Shown here in pieces: positions 35,357 to 43,986 of a stretch of 64,000 nt of DNA. The position numbers were made by a program, and so were the translations under genes. The notes under the pieces are model-generated. The model was not told the DNA's origin. It worked only from the letters and a program-made list of their open reading frames with translations, and made no database searches. The stretch's first letter is position 1. Each line of letters starts with the position of its first letter. The DNA comes from Bacillota bacterium (GTDB lineage: Bacteria; Bacillota; Dehalobacteriia; UBA4068; UBA4997), in assembly GCA_017397935.1 (NCBI GenBank), contig JAFQHN010000002.1, positions 90,654-154,653 on the forward strand, given 5' to 3'.

Positions 35357-38088
35357 TCGGGCACCTCCAACTTCGTCAGCTTTTCGTCATAATACAAACC
35401 CTTGCGCTGCAATTCCGCTTCAATCAGCGCCGGTTTATAACCCAAAGTAACCGAGAAGAAAATGCGGGTATCCTCAGGCTCGCTCATACCATCCTGACCC
35501 AAAATGCCCATAATATCCTCCAAACGCTCGGGCGGCAGCTGCGCCAGACCGGAGTAATCACCGCTTAAATAGGCATCGGTAATAATCTGCTGTTCCTCAG
35601 TTGTCATATCCACCCAGTTATCGGTCAGATAATCCTCCAACGCACCGACTTGCTCCTCGGTAATAGTGCCGCCGGGGGTTACAATATCCCCGCCCGGAGT
35701 ATCGCCGGGGATTTGGCCTTCCAATTTCTCACCGATAACCGCTTCCAGCTTGTCCATAGCGCTGTGCAGGTCGGGGTCATTACCGGGGCGTTTGCCGCTC
35801 ATAACATCTTTCAGCAGTTTTTCATAGTCAATCTTGCCGACATCGGGGTTTTCAACCTGCTTCAAATCCATCTCCAACGCCAGATAATAGCAGTAACGCT
35901 CGGTCATCTGTTCATCGGTCAGAATCAAATCCTCGGTGGCCTTCAAATTACCGTCATCCTTGGTAATAATGGAAATCAGCTCGTCCATCATCTGTTCTTC
36001 GCTGACATCGCCGCTGTTCAACATCGTGCCCAACAGCGGGCTGCCCCACAAATCGTCCTGAATCTCGGGGAACAGAATCTGATCGTCCTCTTCCTTGCCC
36101 ATGTCATCTTCAAGCAGACGATAAAAACTATACATGGCAATTTGGTCTTTGGTCAGCATATTTTCCATAGCCGCTTTACGGTTTTTATAATTAAACCCGC
36201 GCTTGTTGGAAAGCTCCTTGTAGGTATACTTGGGCTCCGGCGGCGTGCCATACCATTCCTCAATGGCGGCAATCTCGTCCGGAGTCAGTTCGGACATCAT
36301 CTCCATAATGTCCTGCTCCGAGGCCAGATCCTCAATATCAAAGCCGGCCTGAGAGAGCGAGCCAAGGTCAAAGCCGCCCTCGGTCGGCGGGGCCTCCTGA
36401 TCTTGCCGATGACCTGCCGCACCACCGCCGCCACCGGTCACATTAGAGATGGTATCCAGCGTAGCATACTGCAAATCGCGCAGTTTAATCAACAGATACG
36501 CAGCCTCCTCCTTATCGGTGCAGGCAAATTTCAGCGATAACCCCGCATCATCCACATTCATACCCACAACGCTGGTGGCCTTGGGCAGCACCTTTTCCAG
36601 CTCGGTCAGCATCAACACCAGGTTGTCGTTATATGTACGCAAATTGCTGAAAATAGTATCCCAATCGTTGCTGTAACTGTCATACACGGCTGCGTATTTG
36701 TTGTAATTGGCCGCATTGCCCGAGTTTTGAGCCGCCTGAATTTGCAAAACACGCATATTAGACTCCAAACCGGTCAGCGTAGTGTTCCACACCACCTGAG
36801 AGCCAAAATACAAAATCACTACCGCCGCCAAAGCCGCACCGCCAACCAGCACCAAGCCATACTGCCAGGCCTGAGAAAGCTGGCTGCCAAGGCCGGCAGG
36901 GTGGTTCATTTCGGCCACACCAAAATCCAATGTCATACGGGCCGCGCCCAGGCACAAGAAGAAAGTCGGGTCCTCTGCGCCCTCCCAGGCCACCACGGGG
37001 ATGCCCAGATACTCCTCCAAGCTCTCACGGTAAGCCAAATCCGCCGCCTGCTCGCCGCAGACCACGCACTTTGCCACATTGTAGTCCTCATCGTTACGCC
37101 CGGTGAAGTATTCCATAAACATCTGTGCTTCGTCCATATCCTGATAGCTGCTGCCGCCCCGCTGGGTCAGGCGCTGCAATTCCACATGGCCCCCACGCAC
37201 AAAAGTCATCAGCAAATGCTCACGGTCAGCCAGCAAATACATCACCGTGTCCGCCGGTTTCTTCGCAAGCTGCTTTTCAGCATAATTCTCCGCAAACACC
37301 TCATCAAAGGTATCGTGCAAAGTATCGGGCAGGGCATCCGACAGGCTCTCGGCCAAAACATCTTCGGTCTCCGTCGGTTTTTCCTCCACCACGGCTGCCG
37401 CATTCTTCTTGCCAAACAAACCTCCCGATTTCTTCTCTTTTTGCGGCTTAGTCTTTTTCTCTTTTTTAGGCTTGTCCGCCTTATCGCCCTTCTTGCCAAA
37501 GCTGATGTTCATATCCAGCGAGAGTGCAGACTTTTTAGCCTGGCCGGCAAAGCTGGCCCCCACGGCCGATACCATACTGTTGCCGCAGTAATCAATGCCC
37601 TCCACCGATAATCCGCACGCGTTACCCAGCGCATAATACCGCGCCACCAACGCATTGGGAACAGCCCACAACTGCACCACCTGCTCATTGGGGTTGGCTG
37701 CGGGTACACCGGTGGGCGTCCACACCAAATGATAATCGTGAATATCAAAGGGGAAGTACACATCAATGTTGGCCTGCAACAGCTTCTCCAAGCGGCGCTC
37801 AGGCATATTGGGCACCGTTACCACCTCGGACAATACCTGGGTGGAGCATAAGCTGAAAATTACCTTGCGTACATTATGATACGCAGGCACACCAATAGCA
37901 TTACTCAGCGCGTCACGCAGGGCGGCAGGGTTGTTGATAACACCGTCCTCCACAGCACCCTCCGGGGTTTCGGCCACCGAGCTATACTGCAACTTCGGAT
38001 TGTGCCCCATTTGCACCAGCGCAATCCGCATTTGTTCTTTATCTATCTGGACAATCAAGGCTCGTCCGGTTAAATGCTTGCCCTTCAT
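35353..38088 (-). CDS. PilM-PilN fusion protein with two large insertions
   Basis: A 911-residue protein. Residues about 1-395 are a PilM-like actin-fold domain (ALIVQIDKEQMRIALVQ; MPERRLEKLLQANIDVYFPFD; FLCLGAARM). The domain is interrupted at about 198-275 by a lysine-rich then acidic insertion (KKEKKTKPQKEKK). Residues about 409-433 are a membrane helix followed by a coiled segment and a PilN-like domain. A glycine run (TGGGGGAAG, about 551-559) then opens an acidic insertion of about 320 residues, after which RIFFSVTLGYK appears to complete the PilN fold. PilM and PilN are separate in most systems. The fusion would tether the ring to the membrane. Confidence 0.82.
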   Translation of the reverse strand: MKGKHLTGRALIVQIDKEQMRIALVQMGHNPKLQYSSVAETPEGAVEDGVINNPAALRDALSNAIGVPAYHNVRKVIFSLCSTQVLSEVVTVPNMPERRLEKLLQANIDVYFPFDIHDYHLVWTPTGVPAANPNEQVVQLWAVPNALVARYYALGNACGLSVEGIDYCGNSMVSAVGASFAGQAKKSALSLDMNISFGKKGDKADKPKKEKKTKPQKEKKSGGLFGKKNAAAVVEEKPTETEDVLAESLSDALPDTLHDTFDEVFAENYAEKQLAKKPADTVMYLLADREHLLMTFVRGGHVELQRLTQRGGSSYQDMDEAQMFMEYFTGRNDEDYNVAKCVVCGEQAADLAYRESLEEYLGIPVVAWEGAEDPTFFLCLGAARMTLDFGVAEMNHPAGLGSQLSQAWQYGLVLVGGAALAAVVILYFGSQVVWNTTLTGLESNMRVLQIQAAQNSGNAANYNKYAAVYDSYSNDWDTIFSNLRTYNDNLVLMLTELEKVLPKATSVVGMNVDDAGLSLKFACTDKEEAAYLLIKLRDLQYATLDTISNVTGGGGGAAGHRQDQEAPPTEGGFDLGSLSQAGFDIEDLASEQDIMEMMSELTPDEIAAIEEWYGTPPEPKYTYKELSNKRGFNYKNRKAAMENMLTKDQIAMYSFYRLLEDDMGKEEDDQILFPEIQDDLWGSPLLGTMLNSGDVSEEQMMDELISIITKDDGNLKATEDLILTDEQMTERYCYYLALEMDLKQVENPDVGKIDYEKLLKDVMSGKRPGNDPDLHSAMDKLEAVIGEKLEGQIPGDTPGGDIVTPGGTITEEQVGALEDYLTDNWVDMTTEEQQIITDAYLSGDYSGLAQLPPERLEDIMGILGQDGMSEPEDTRIFFSVTLGYKPALIEAELQRKGLYYDEKLTKLEVPE

Positions 38089-38130
38089 CCAAAAATTCCC
38101 CTTTCATACACCCCAAAAAACGCAAAAAAA

Positions 38131-38157
38131 ATCAAAGCGCCATAAACACATTATGGC
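38131..38157 (-). terminator. Possible weak terminator after pilD
   Basis: Minus strand GCCATAA and TTATGGC form a 7-bp stem, then GCTTTGATTTTTTTT. The T tract starts late, so it may be an attenuator between pilD and the PilM-PilN gene. Confidence 0.4.
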
Positions 38158-38218
38158 TGTGCTATGGAAATATCAATGCCCGCACAAAAAAGCACAGATT
38201 TTTCCACAGCATAGCCGC

Positions 38219-38977
38219 TTACAAACCAAATATTCCCAAATATGCGGTAATTGTCTGCTGCCCAAAAAGCGCCGCAAACCAAATTCCTGCCGCCAGATAC
38301 GGCCCAAAGGCCAATTTGTTACCCGCACCCCGCCGCATACGCAGACTGTGGATAATTACACCCAACACGCTGCCGACAATCATCGCCAGCAAAATACGCG
38401 GCCCACCCAGCAGCAAGCCGGCCGCCGCCATCAACTTAACATCTCCCATGCCGATGCCCGCACCGCCTGTAAGCCACCACAGCAGCAGAAAAAACAGGCT
38501 AACGCTGCACATCCCCAGCAAATATGTAGGCCAGTTGTCAAAATCCGCAGCCAACTGCACCACACCCAGCACCAAAACCGCCAGATTTAAGCCGTTGGGC
38601 AGGGTATACGTCCGCCAATCAATCACCGCCAGCACCAGCAGCAAGGTAAACAGCGCACAGTACAGGCCCACCCGCAGCCAGTCTCCGGCAAAAAGCAAGA
38701 CCGTAGCCAGCCACATCAGGCCGTTTACGCCCTCCACCAGCGGATATTGCCACGATAACTTTGTGCCGCACGCACGGCAGCGCCCACCCTGCGCCAAAAA
38801 GCTGACCAGCGGCAGCAGCTCATACCAACGCAGGCGATGGCCACAATGCATACAATGAGAAGGCTCTTTAACAAAATCCTGTTCCTCCGGCAGGCGGAAG
38901 ATTAAGACATTGGCAAAGCTGCCCACCGCCATGCCCAACACCGTTATGAAAATGTACGGCAGCGCAGTAATTGGCAT
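38219..38977 (-). CDS. pilD: Prepilin peptidase (A24 family)
   Basis: A 252-residue polytopic membrane aspartic protease that cuts prepilin leaders after Gly and N-methylates the new N-terminus. The N-terminal methyltransferase-type domain has the zinc cysteines CMHCGHRLRW and CRACGTKL. The catalytic aspartates are in AVIDWRTYTLPN and GMGDVKLMAA. It should process all five pilin-like proteins of this locus, including the CHAP fusion. Confidence 0.95.
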   Translation of the reverse strand: MPITALPYIFITVLGMAVGSFANVLIFRLPEEQDFVKEPSHCMHCGHRLRWYELLPLVSFLAQGGRCRACGTKLSWQYPLVEGVNGLMWLATVLLFAGDWLRVGLYCALFTLLLVLAVIDWRTYTLPNGLNLAVLVLGVVQLAADFDNWPTYLLGMCSVSLFFLLLWWLTGGAGIGMGDVKLMAAAGLLLGGPRILLAMIVGSVLGVIIHSLRMRRGAGNKLAFGPYLAAGIWFAALFGQQTITAYLGIFGL

Positions 38978-39120
38978 TTTGCCCGCCTCCTTTGCTTGCT
39001 TTTGGCTGTGTAAATATGCCCCGCGGCCACACCTGATAGGCTTGGCGCAGCCACGGCAGACATATTTTATGGTACGTTTGTTAAACTATGTTTGTGGAGA
39101 AATTTTAAGCTTGGCTTAGA

Positions 39121-39531
39121 TTATTTTGCAGACCATTCACCAGCAGACCAAGTAGCGCCTTTTGCATATTTCTCACTGGTCAATTCCTCATAATCACCAT
39201 CTGTGGCGCCAGTAATCAGCAGCTTCAAATCGGCAGAATCAGTAATATCAGAACCAGTAACCAAGTCTACTTTAATGCTGGTAATATCGCCACCGGTTGC
39301 GATCACCTCAATTCCATTAACAGTATCCGCTGCGCCGGCAGCCAAGCCCTGTGCTGCGGTGTTAATTACGCCCAGGTACTGAACATCGCTGGTTTCCTTT
39401 GCCTTGTTAATGTAACCGGTATAAGAAGGCACAGCCACACCTGCCAAAATGCCCAAAATAGCAATAACCACAATCAGTTCCACCAGGGTAAAGCCGGCTT
39501 TCTCAGCCAACTTGCTCTTAAAATTCTTCAT
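39121..39531 (-). CDS. pilA: Major type IV pilin
   Basis: A 136-residue prepilin: 13-residue basic leader ending in KAG, then FTLVELIVVIAILGILAGVAVPSYTGYI with Glu5. The globular domain is small, acidic and without cysteines. ATG 39531 is nine bases after AAGGA; the TTG at 39540 abuts that site and is unlikely. Its length and separate leader region with repeated hairpins suggest it is the abundant subunit. Confidence 0.9.
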   Translation of the reverse strand: MKNFKSKLAEKAGFTLVELIVVIAILGILAGVAVPSYTGYINKAKETSDVQYLGVINTAAQGLAAGAADTVNGIEVIATGGDITSIKVDLVTGSDITDSADLKLLITGATDGDYEELTSEKYAKGATWSAGEWSAK

Positions 39532-39653
39532 TGGATTCAATCCTTTCTTTAATCAAACTTTTTTCTCGTTTTCTGTTTTGTGCTTATATATCATCGCCGC
39601 CCACCGTCCGGTTGCCTATCACTCATCCCGTGTGCAGCATTGATACCTTTTTA

Positions 39654-39752
39654 TACCGCCGCATAACTGCGGCTTGCTTAATCATCGGTTTCCGCGTGGG
39701 CACATCTTCGCCCCAACGGTATCCCTGATTTTACCGCCGCATAACTGCGGCT
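39654..39752 (-). repeat. Two identical 21-nt hairpin repeats upstream of the major pilin gene
   Basis: TACCGCCGCATAACTGCGGCT occurs at 39654-39674 and 39732-39752. Each folds into a 6-bp GC stem (GCCGCA/TGCGGC) around GTTA. A degenerate third copy (CCGCCCCTGCGGCTTG) is at about 39767-39782. Placed between pilC and pilA, they could attenuate upstream transcripts or protect pilA mRNA. Confidence 0.75.
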
Positions 39753-39800
39753 CATTTAATTTTTCACCGCCCCTGCGGCTTGGGTTATCTTACAGCAAAT

Positions 39801-41018
39801 TTACAGCAGATTATCATACGCTGATGTCATACTCATCATCGGCAGGAAGATACTCAGCACGATAATCACCACAAACACCGCCATAAACAAGATTATGCAC
39901 GGTTCCATCATCGCCAGCAGCTTTTTGGTGGCGTCATCCACCTCATCATCATAATAATCCGCCGTCTTGGCCAGCATATCCTGCAAATCACCGGTCTCCT
40001 CACCAATGCCCGTCAAATTACACACCATCGGAGAGAATAACCCCACATTATCCAGCGCTGCCCGCAAGCTCCACCCCTCTGATACCAGCGTTTTAATCGT
40101 TGTCACGGCTTCTTCAAAGTAGATATTGCTCATGTTGCCGGCCACCAGCGCCAAACTCTCGGTAAGATTAACGCCCGACCCCAACAGCAAAGATAATGTT
40201 CGGCAAAATGTAGCACACGCCGATTTATTCGTCAACTGCTTTACAACAGGAATTTTCCTCATCCACCAGCCAAAAAAGTGTTTGCCCTTGTTCGTCTTGG
40301 AGAAGTAAATACCGCCGACAACCAGCGCAATCAAAACGGCTGAGAGCAGCCACCACCAGGCCACAAACCAATCACTGACCGCCATCACACATTGAGTAAG
40401 GAACGGCAGTTCAATACTGTTCTCGGTAAACGTCTGCAAAAACGTGGGGATAATTTTGGTCATCATCACAATCAGCACAACAACCATAACCGCCATCAAC
40501 ACGCACGGATAAATCATCGCCTTGCTTACCGCCGCCTTGGCACGGTTGGCCTTATCAAAATAGGTTTCCATCTGCCGGAAAGAATCCTCCAAATTACCGG
40601 ATTCCTCACCCGCAGCCACCATATTTACCAATATCACCGGGAATATCTGACTCTGCCGCCGCATCGCCTCGGCCAGCGTACTGCCCTTCTCAATGTCGCT
40701 CTGCATATCCAGTATCGCCGCAGTCAGCTTTTTATTCTCCGTCTGCTGGCCCAACATACCCAGCACCGCCGAGATTGAAACACCCGCCCGCAATATCGAC
40801 ACAAACTGCCGACAAAACAGCGCCAAATCCTTCGCCTTCGGTTTGCCCAAAAAGGGCACCTCAATATCACGGTTAAGGGCGTTCTGCTCCTTGATTTCCA
40901 AAATCGTGTTGCCCGCGCCCCGCAAAGAATGTTTGGCCATCTCCAAGGTAGAAGCTTCCAGCGAGCCTTTAACCTGTTTGCCGGCCATATTTATGGCCGT
41001 ATAATTGTAAACCGGCAC
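39801..41018 (-). CDS. pilC: Type IV pilus inner-membrane platform protein PilC
   Basis: A 405-residue GspF-family platform protein with two T2SSF domains, each ending in membrane helices. Markers are the N-terminal YNYTAINMAGKQVKGSLEA, FCRQFVSILRAGVSI (domain 1), ESGNLEDSFRQMETYFDKA, and CATFCRTLSLLLGSGVNLTESLAL (domain 2) with GEETGDLQDMLAKTADYYDDEVD. It couples the motor ATPases PilB and PilT to filament growth and retraction. Confidence 0.95.
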   Translation of the reverse strand: MPVYNYTAINMAGKQVKGSLEASTLEMAKHSLRGAGNTILEIKEQNALNRDIEVPFLGKPKAKDLALFCRQFVSILRAGVSISAVLGMLGQQTENKKLTAAILDMQSDIEKGSTLAEAMRRQSQIFPVILVNMVAAGEESGNLEDSFRQMETYFDKANRAKAAVSKAMIYPCVLMAVMVVVLIVMMTKIIPTFLQTFTENSIELPFLTQCVMAVSDWFVAWWWLLSAVLIALVVGGIYFSKTNKGKHFFGWWMRKIPVVKQLTNKSACATFCRTLSLLLGSGVNLTESLALVAGNMSNIYFEEAVTTIKTLVSEGWSLRAALDNVGLFSPMVCNLTGIGEETGDLQDMLAKTADYYDDEVDDATKKLLAMMEPCIILFMAVFVVIIVLSIFLPMMSMTSAYDNLL

Positions 41019-41051
41019 GCTGTCCCCCCCCTTTTTGGCTTCCCAATCCTA

Positions 41052-42101
41052 TTATCTCAACATCCTAAAAGGCTCAGGGTCATTCGCCGCCGACATCGCC
41101 ACATCCCTGGTAATCTTGCCGGCTTTTACCAACTCCATCAAGCTGTCATCCAGCAGCCGCATACCCATCTTCTTGCCGGTCTGCATCGCGCTGGGAATCT
41201 GGAAGGTTTTGCTCTGACGAATAAGACTCCTCACCGCCGGTGTGCCTACCAAAATCTCAAAAACCGCCTGGCGACCACCACCTGTTACAGGCAGCAGCGT
41301 CTGGCAGATAACACATTCCAAAACCTCGGCCAACTGTATCCTAATCTGCTCTTGCTGGTTGGCCGGAAAGCTGTCAATAATTCGGTCTACCGCGCCGGCA
41401 GCGCCCTTGGTGTGCAGCGTGCCAAAAACCAAATGGCCTGTTTCCGCCGCCGTAATTGCCGTGGAAATCGTTTCTAAATCGCGCATTTCCCCCACCAGAA
41501 TAACATCGGGGTCTTGCCGCAGGGCTGCACGCAGGCCGGCCGCAAAGCTGTCGGTGTCCTTTTCAATCTCCCGCTGGTTGATAACACATTTATCCCGCTG
41601 ATGCACATATTCAATCGGGTTTTCCAGCGTGATGATATGTTTTTGTTTGGTGCGGTTAATATGGTCCAGCAGGGCCGCCAGCGTAGAGCTTTTGCCGCTG
41701 CCCGTAGGCCCCGTCACCAACACCAGGCCTCTCGGTTTATCTGCCTGGTTGATAATTACTTCCGGCAGCTGCAATTCCTCGGCCGTAGGTATCCGCATCG
41801 GCAGCAGGCGCATTACCAGCGCAGTATGCCCCATCTGCTTAAACACATTACAGCGCATACGCGCCGTGTCCCCATACGATACAGCAAAGTCAATCTCACC
41901 CACCGCGGCCAGCTCATCCATCTGAGCAGGCGTCGTAAGGCTGCGGGCAATTTCCTCCACATCGCGGTCGGTCAAAACCTCAGTGCCCTGCGGCTGCAAC
42001 ACGCCATCCACGCGGAAAACCGGCGGCAAGCCCACTGTCAGGTGAATATCCGATGTCTTTACGGCCAACGCATTGGCAATCAATGTCTGCAAGTCCATCA
42101 T
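41052..42101 (-). CDS. pilT: Type IV pilus retraction ATPase PilT
   Basis: A 349-residue hexameric ATPase. Walker A is GPTGSGKSS (about 130-138), the Asp and His boxes include TLENPIEYVH, Walker B is DPDVILVGEMRDLETI, and FGTLHTKGA is the sensor box. The PilT N-terminus (SDIHLTVGLPPVFRVDG) separates it from PilB. Its ATG overlaps the pilB stop codon by four bases. Its presence implies retractile pili able to support twitching or DNA uptake. Confidence 0.95.
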   Translation of the reverse strand: MMDLQTLIANALAVKTSDIHLTVGLPPVFRVDGVLQPQGTEVLTDRDVEEIARSLTTPAQMDELAAVGEIDFAVSYGDTARMRCNVFKQMGHTALVMRLLPMRIPTAEELQLPEVIINQADKPRGLVLVTGPTGSGKSSTLAALLDHINRTKQKHIITLENPIEYVHQRDKCVINQREIEKDTDSFAAGLRAALRQDPDVILVGEMRDLETISTAITAAETGHLVFGTLHTKGAAGAVDRIIDSFPANQQEQIRIQLAEVLECVICQTLLPVTGGGRQAVFEILVGTPAVRSLIRQSKTFQIPSAMQTGKKMGMRLLDDSLMELVKAGKITRDVAMSAANDPEPFRMLR

Positions 42102-43834
42102 ATTTCCAACCCCTTGTTAGCTGCCACATTCGGAACCGCCTGCCAATCAACATCCTCCATACCCAGCTTGCTCATCTCTGCCAAAGATGTACTGCCTGCC
42201 AGCACCAATTTTCGGGCGCTTTCTTTCAGCGTAGTCATACCCTCTTTAATAGCTGCCTCACGCAGTTCATCAGTGGTACAACGGCCGGCAATCAGCTTTT
42301 GCAGATTTGGGCTTATTTCCATTATCTCATAAACGCCGATTCGGTCATAATAACCTGTGCCGCCACAGCTTTGGCAGCCAACCGGCTCGTAAATTTCTAC
42401 ATCACGGCATTGTTCGGGCGTCATATCCAAATAAGGCGCCTCATGCTCATGCAAATGCCGCTTGCGCTTGCAGGCCGGGCAAAGCTGCCGCACCAATCGC
42501 TTGGCAATAATGCCCACCGTTGCATCCGCAATCAGATAACTCTTCACATCCATGTCCATCAAACGGGCCACCGTGCTGGCCGTGTCATTGGTGTGCAGGG
42601 TACTCAGCACCAAATGGCCGGTAATCGACGCCTGCACCGCAATAGCCGCCGTTTCCTGGTCACGAATCTCACCAATCATAATAATATCAGGGTCTTGTCG
42701 CAAAATAGAGCGCAGCGTGGTGGCAAAGGTCAGGCCGGCTTTAACATTAACCTGCACCTGATTGATGCCGTCAATGTTGGCCTCCACCGGGTCCTCAACC
42801 GTTACAATATTTACTGAATCGCTGTTCAGCTCGCTCAGCGCCGTATACAGCGTGCGCGATTTACCAGAACCGGTGGGGCCGGTAACCAGCAGCAGACCGT
42901 TGGGGCGCCGCAAAATACGGTCAAACTTCTTAACGTCCTCCTCGGTGAAGCCAAGAGTACGCTTGTCATACGCCAAAACCTTCTTCTGCGCCAAACGCAT
43001 TACGCACTTTTCACCGTAAACCGTCGGCAGAATAGACACACGCACATCATACTCGCGGTTATCCACCGTAATTGAGAAGCGGCCGTCCTGCGGTTTGCGC
43101 TTCTCCGAGATGTCCAACCCGCTGATAATTTTAATACGGGCAATCACCGCCGAGAGCAGCCGCGCATCATAAGTGGCCGTGGTATAAAGCACACCGTCCA
43201 CACGATACCGCACCCGAATAGTATTGGGGCCGGCCTCCACATGAATATCAGATGCACGCTGACGAACCGCCTGCTCCACCATAGAGGTCACCAGAATTAC
43301 CACCGGCGATGAATTTACATCGTCCTGCATGGCCTGTGCCTCCACCGATGTCTCCTGCTCGGTGCTTTGCGTATACAGTTTGGCCGCCTCTCTCAACTCG
43401 TCCGAGCCATAATAGCGGTCAATCGCCAGCAGAATGTCGGTTGTTGTGGCCAGATACGGGCGCACTCTGCACTTGGCAGAGATAGCAACCACATCGCGCC
43501 CACGCATATTCATCGGGTCATTTACCGCCACCAGCAGCAGACCGGGGTCATTGGCATCAAAAGCAAAGGGAATAACCGTGTTGGCACGCAGCAAATCCGG
43601 GCGCACCAGCCGACAAACATCGGAAGGGATGAGGTTCTCATATAGCTTAACCACCGGCATGTGAGAAATCTCGGCAAAGGCCGCAATCAGCTTGTCCTCC
43701 GCCAGCAAATCCTGCTCCAAAATCAACTCGCGCACCGATTTTTTGCTCTCGCGGTACGCCTCGCGCAGCGCCTGCACCTGCTCAGCCGATAACATTTGAT
43801 GTTGCAGCAAATATTCCAGTAATTTCTCGTTCAC
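42098..43834 (-). CDS. pilB: Type IV pilus extension ATPase PilB
   Basis: A 578-residue GspE-family ATPase. The GTG at 43834 is seven bases after AAGGAGG and is preferred to the longer frame. It has an N-terminal T2SSE_N domain, Walker A TGPTGSGKSRT, TVEDPVEANIDGINQ, Walker B DPDIIMIGEIRDQETA, and a zinc site CPACKRKR with CxSC (VGCQSCGGTGYYD). It powers filament assembly. First gene of the pil operon, with pilT, pilC, pilA, pilD and the minor pilins downstream in the same direction. Confidence 0.95.
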   Translation of the reverse strand: MNEKLLEYLLQHQMLSAEQVQALREAYRESKKSVRELILEQDLLAEDKLIAAFAEISHMPVVKLYENLIPSDVCRLVRPDLLRANTVIPFAFDANDPGLLLVAVNDPMNMRGRDVVAISAKCRVRPYLATTTDILLAIDRYYGSDELREAAKLYTQSTEQETSVEAQAMQDDVNSSPVVILVTSMVEQAVRQRASDIHVEAGPNTIRVRYRVDGVLYTTATYDARLLSAVIARIKIISGLDISEKRKPQDGRFSITVDNREYDVRVSILPTVYGEKCVMRLAQKKVLAYDKRTLGFTEEDVKKFDRILRRPNGLLLVTGPTGSGKSRTLYTALSELNSDSVNIVTVEDPVEANIDGINQVQVNVKAGLTFATTLRSILRQDPDIIMIGEIRDQETAAIAVQASITGHLVLSTLHTNDTASTVARLMDMDVKSYLIADATVGIIAKRLVRQLCPACKRKRHLHEHEAPYLDMTPEQCRDVEIYEPVGCQSCGGTGYYDRIGVYEIMEISPNLQKLIAGRCTTDELREAAIKEGMTTLKESARKLVLAGSTSLAEMSKLGMEDVDWQAVPNVAANKGLEI

Positions 43835-43885
43835 AGCTACCCCTCCTTTCTTGCTCGCCAAAATTTCAAGCGAAACTCATCAAAG

Positions 43886-43949
43886 CCTTGCAAAACATTG
43901 ACACCCTAAATGCCAATGCTTTGCAAGGCCCTCCCCGTTGGCCGGGGAG
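43886..43949. promoter_or_regulatory. Two strong hairpins between the SLH gene and pilB
   Basis: CCTTGCAAAACATTG (43886-43900) pairs with CAATGCTTTGCAAGG (43914-43928), 14 of 15 positions. CTCCCCG/CGGGGAG form a second hairpin at 43931-43949. Neither is followed by a clear T tract on the minus strand. They probably mark the boundary between the SLH transcript and the pil operon. Confidence 0.6.
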
Positions 43950-43986
43950 AGCGCTTGTTTTAAGTGCAACAGGTTAATCAACCTTA

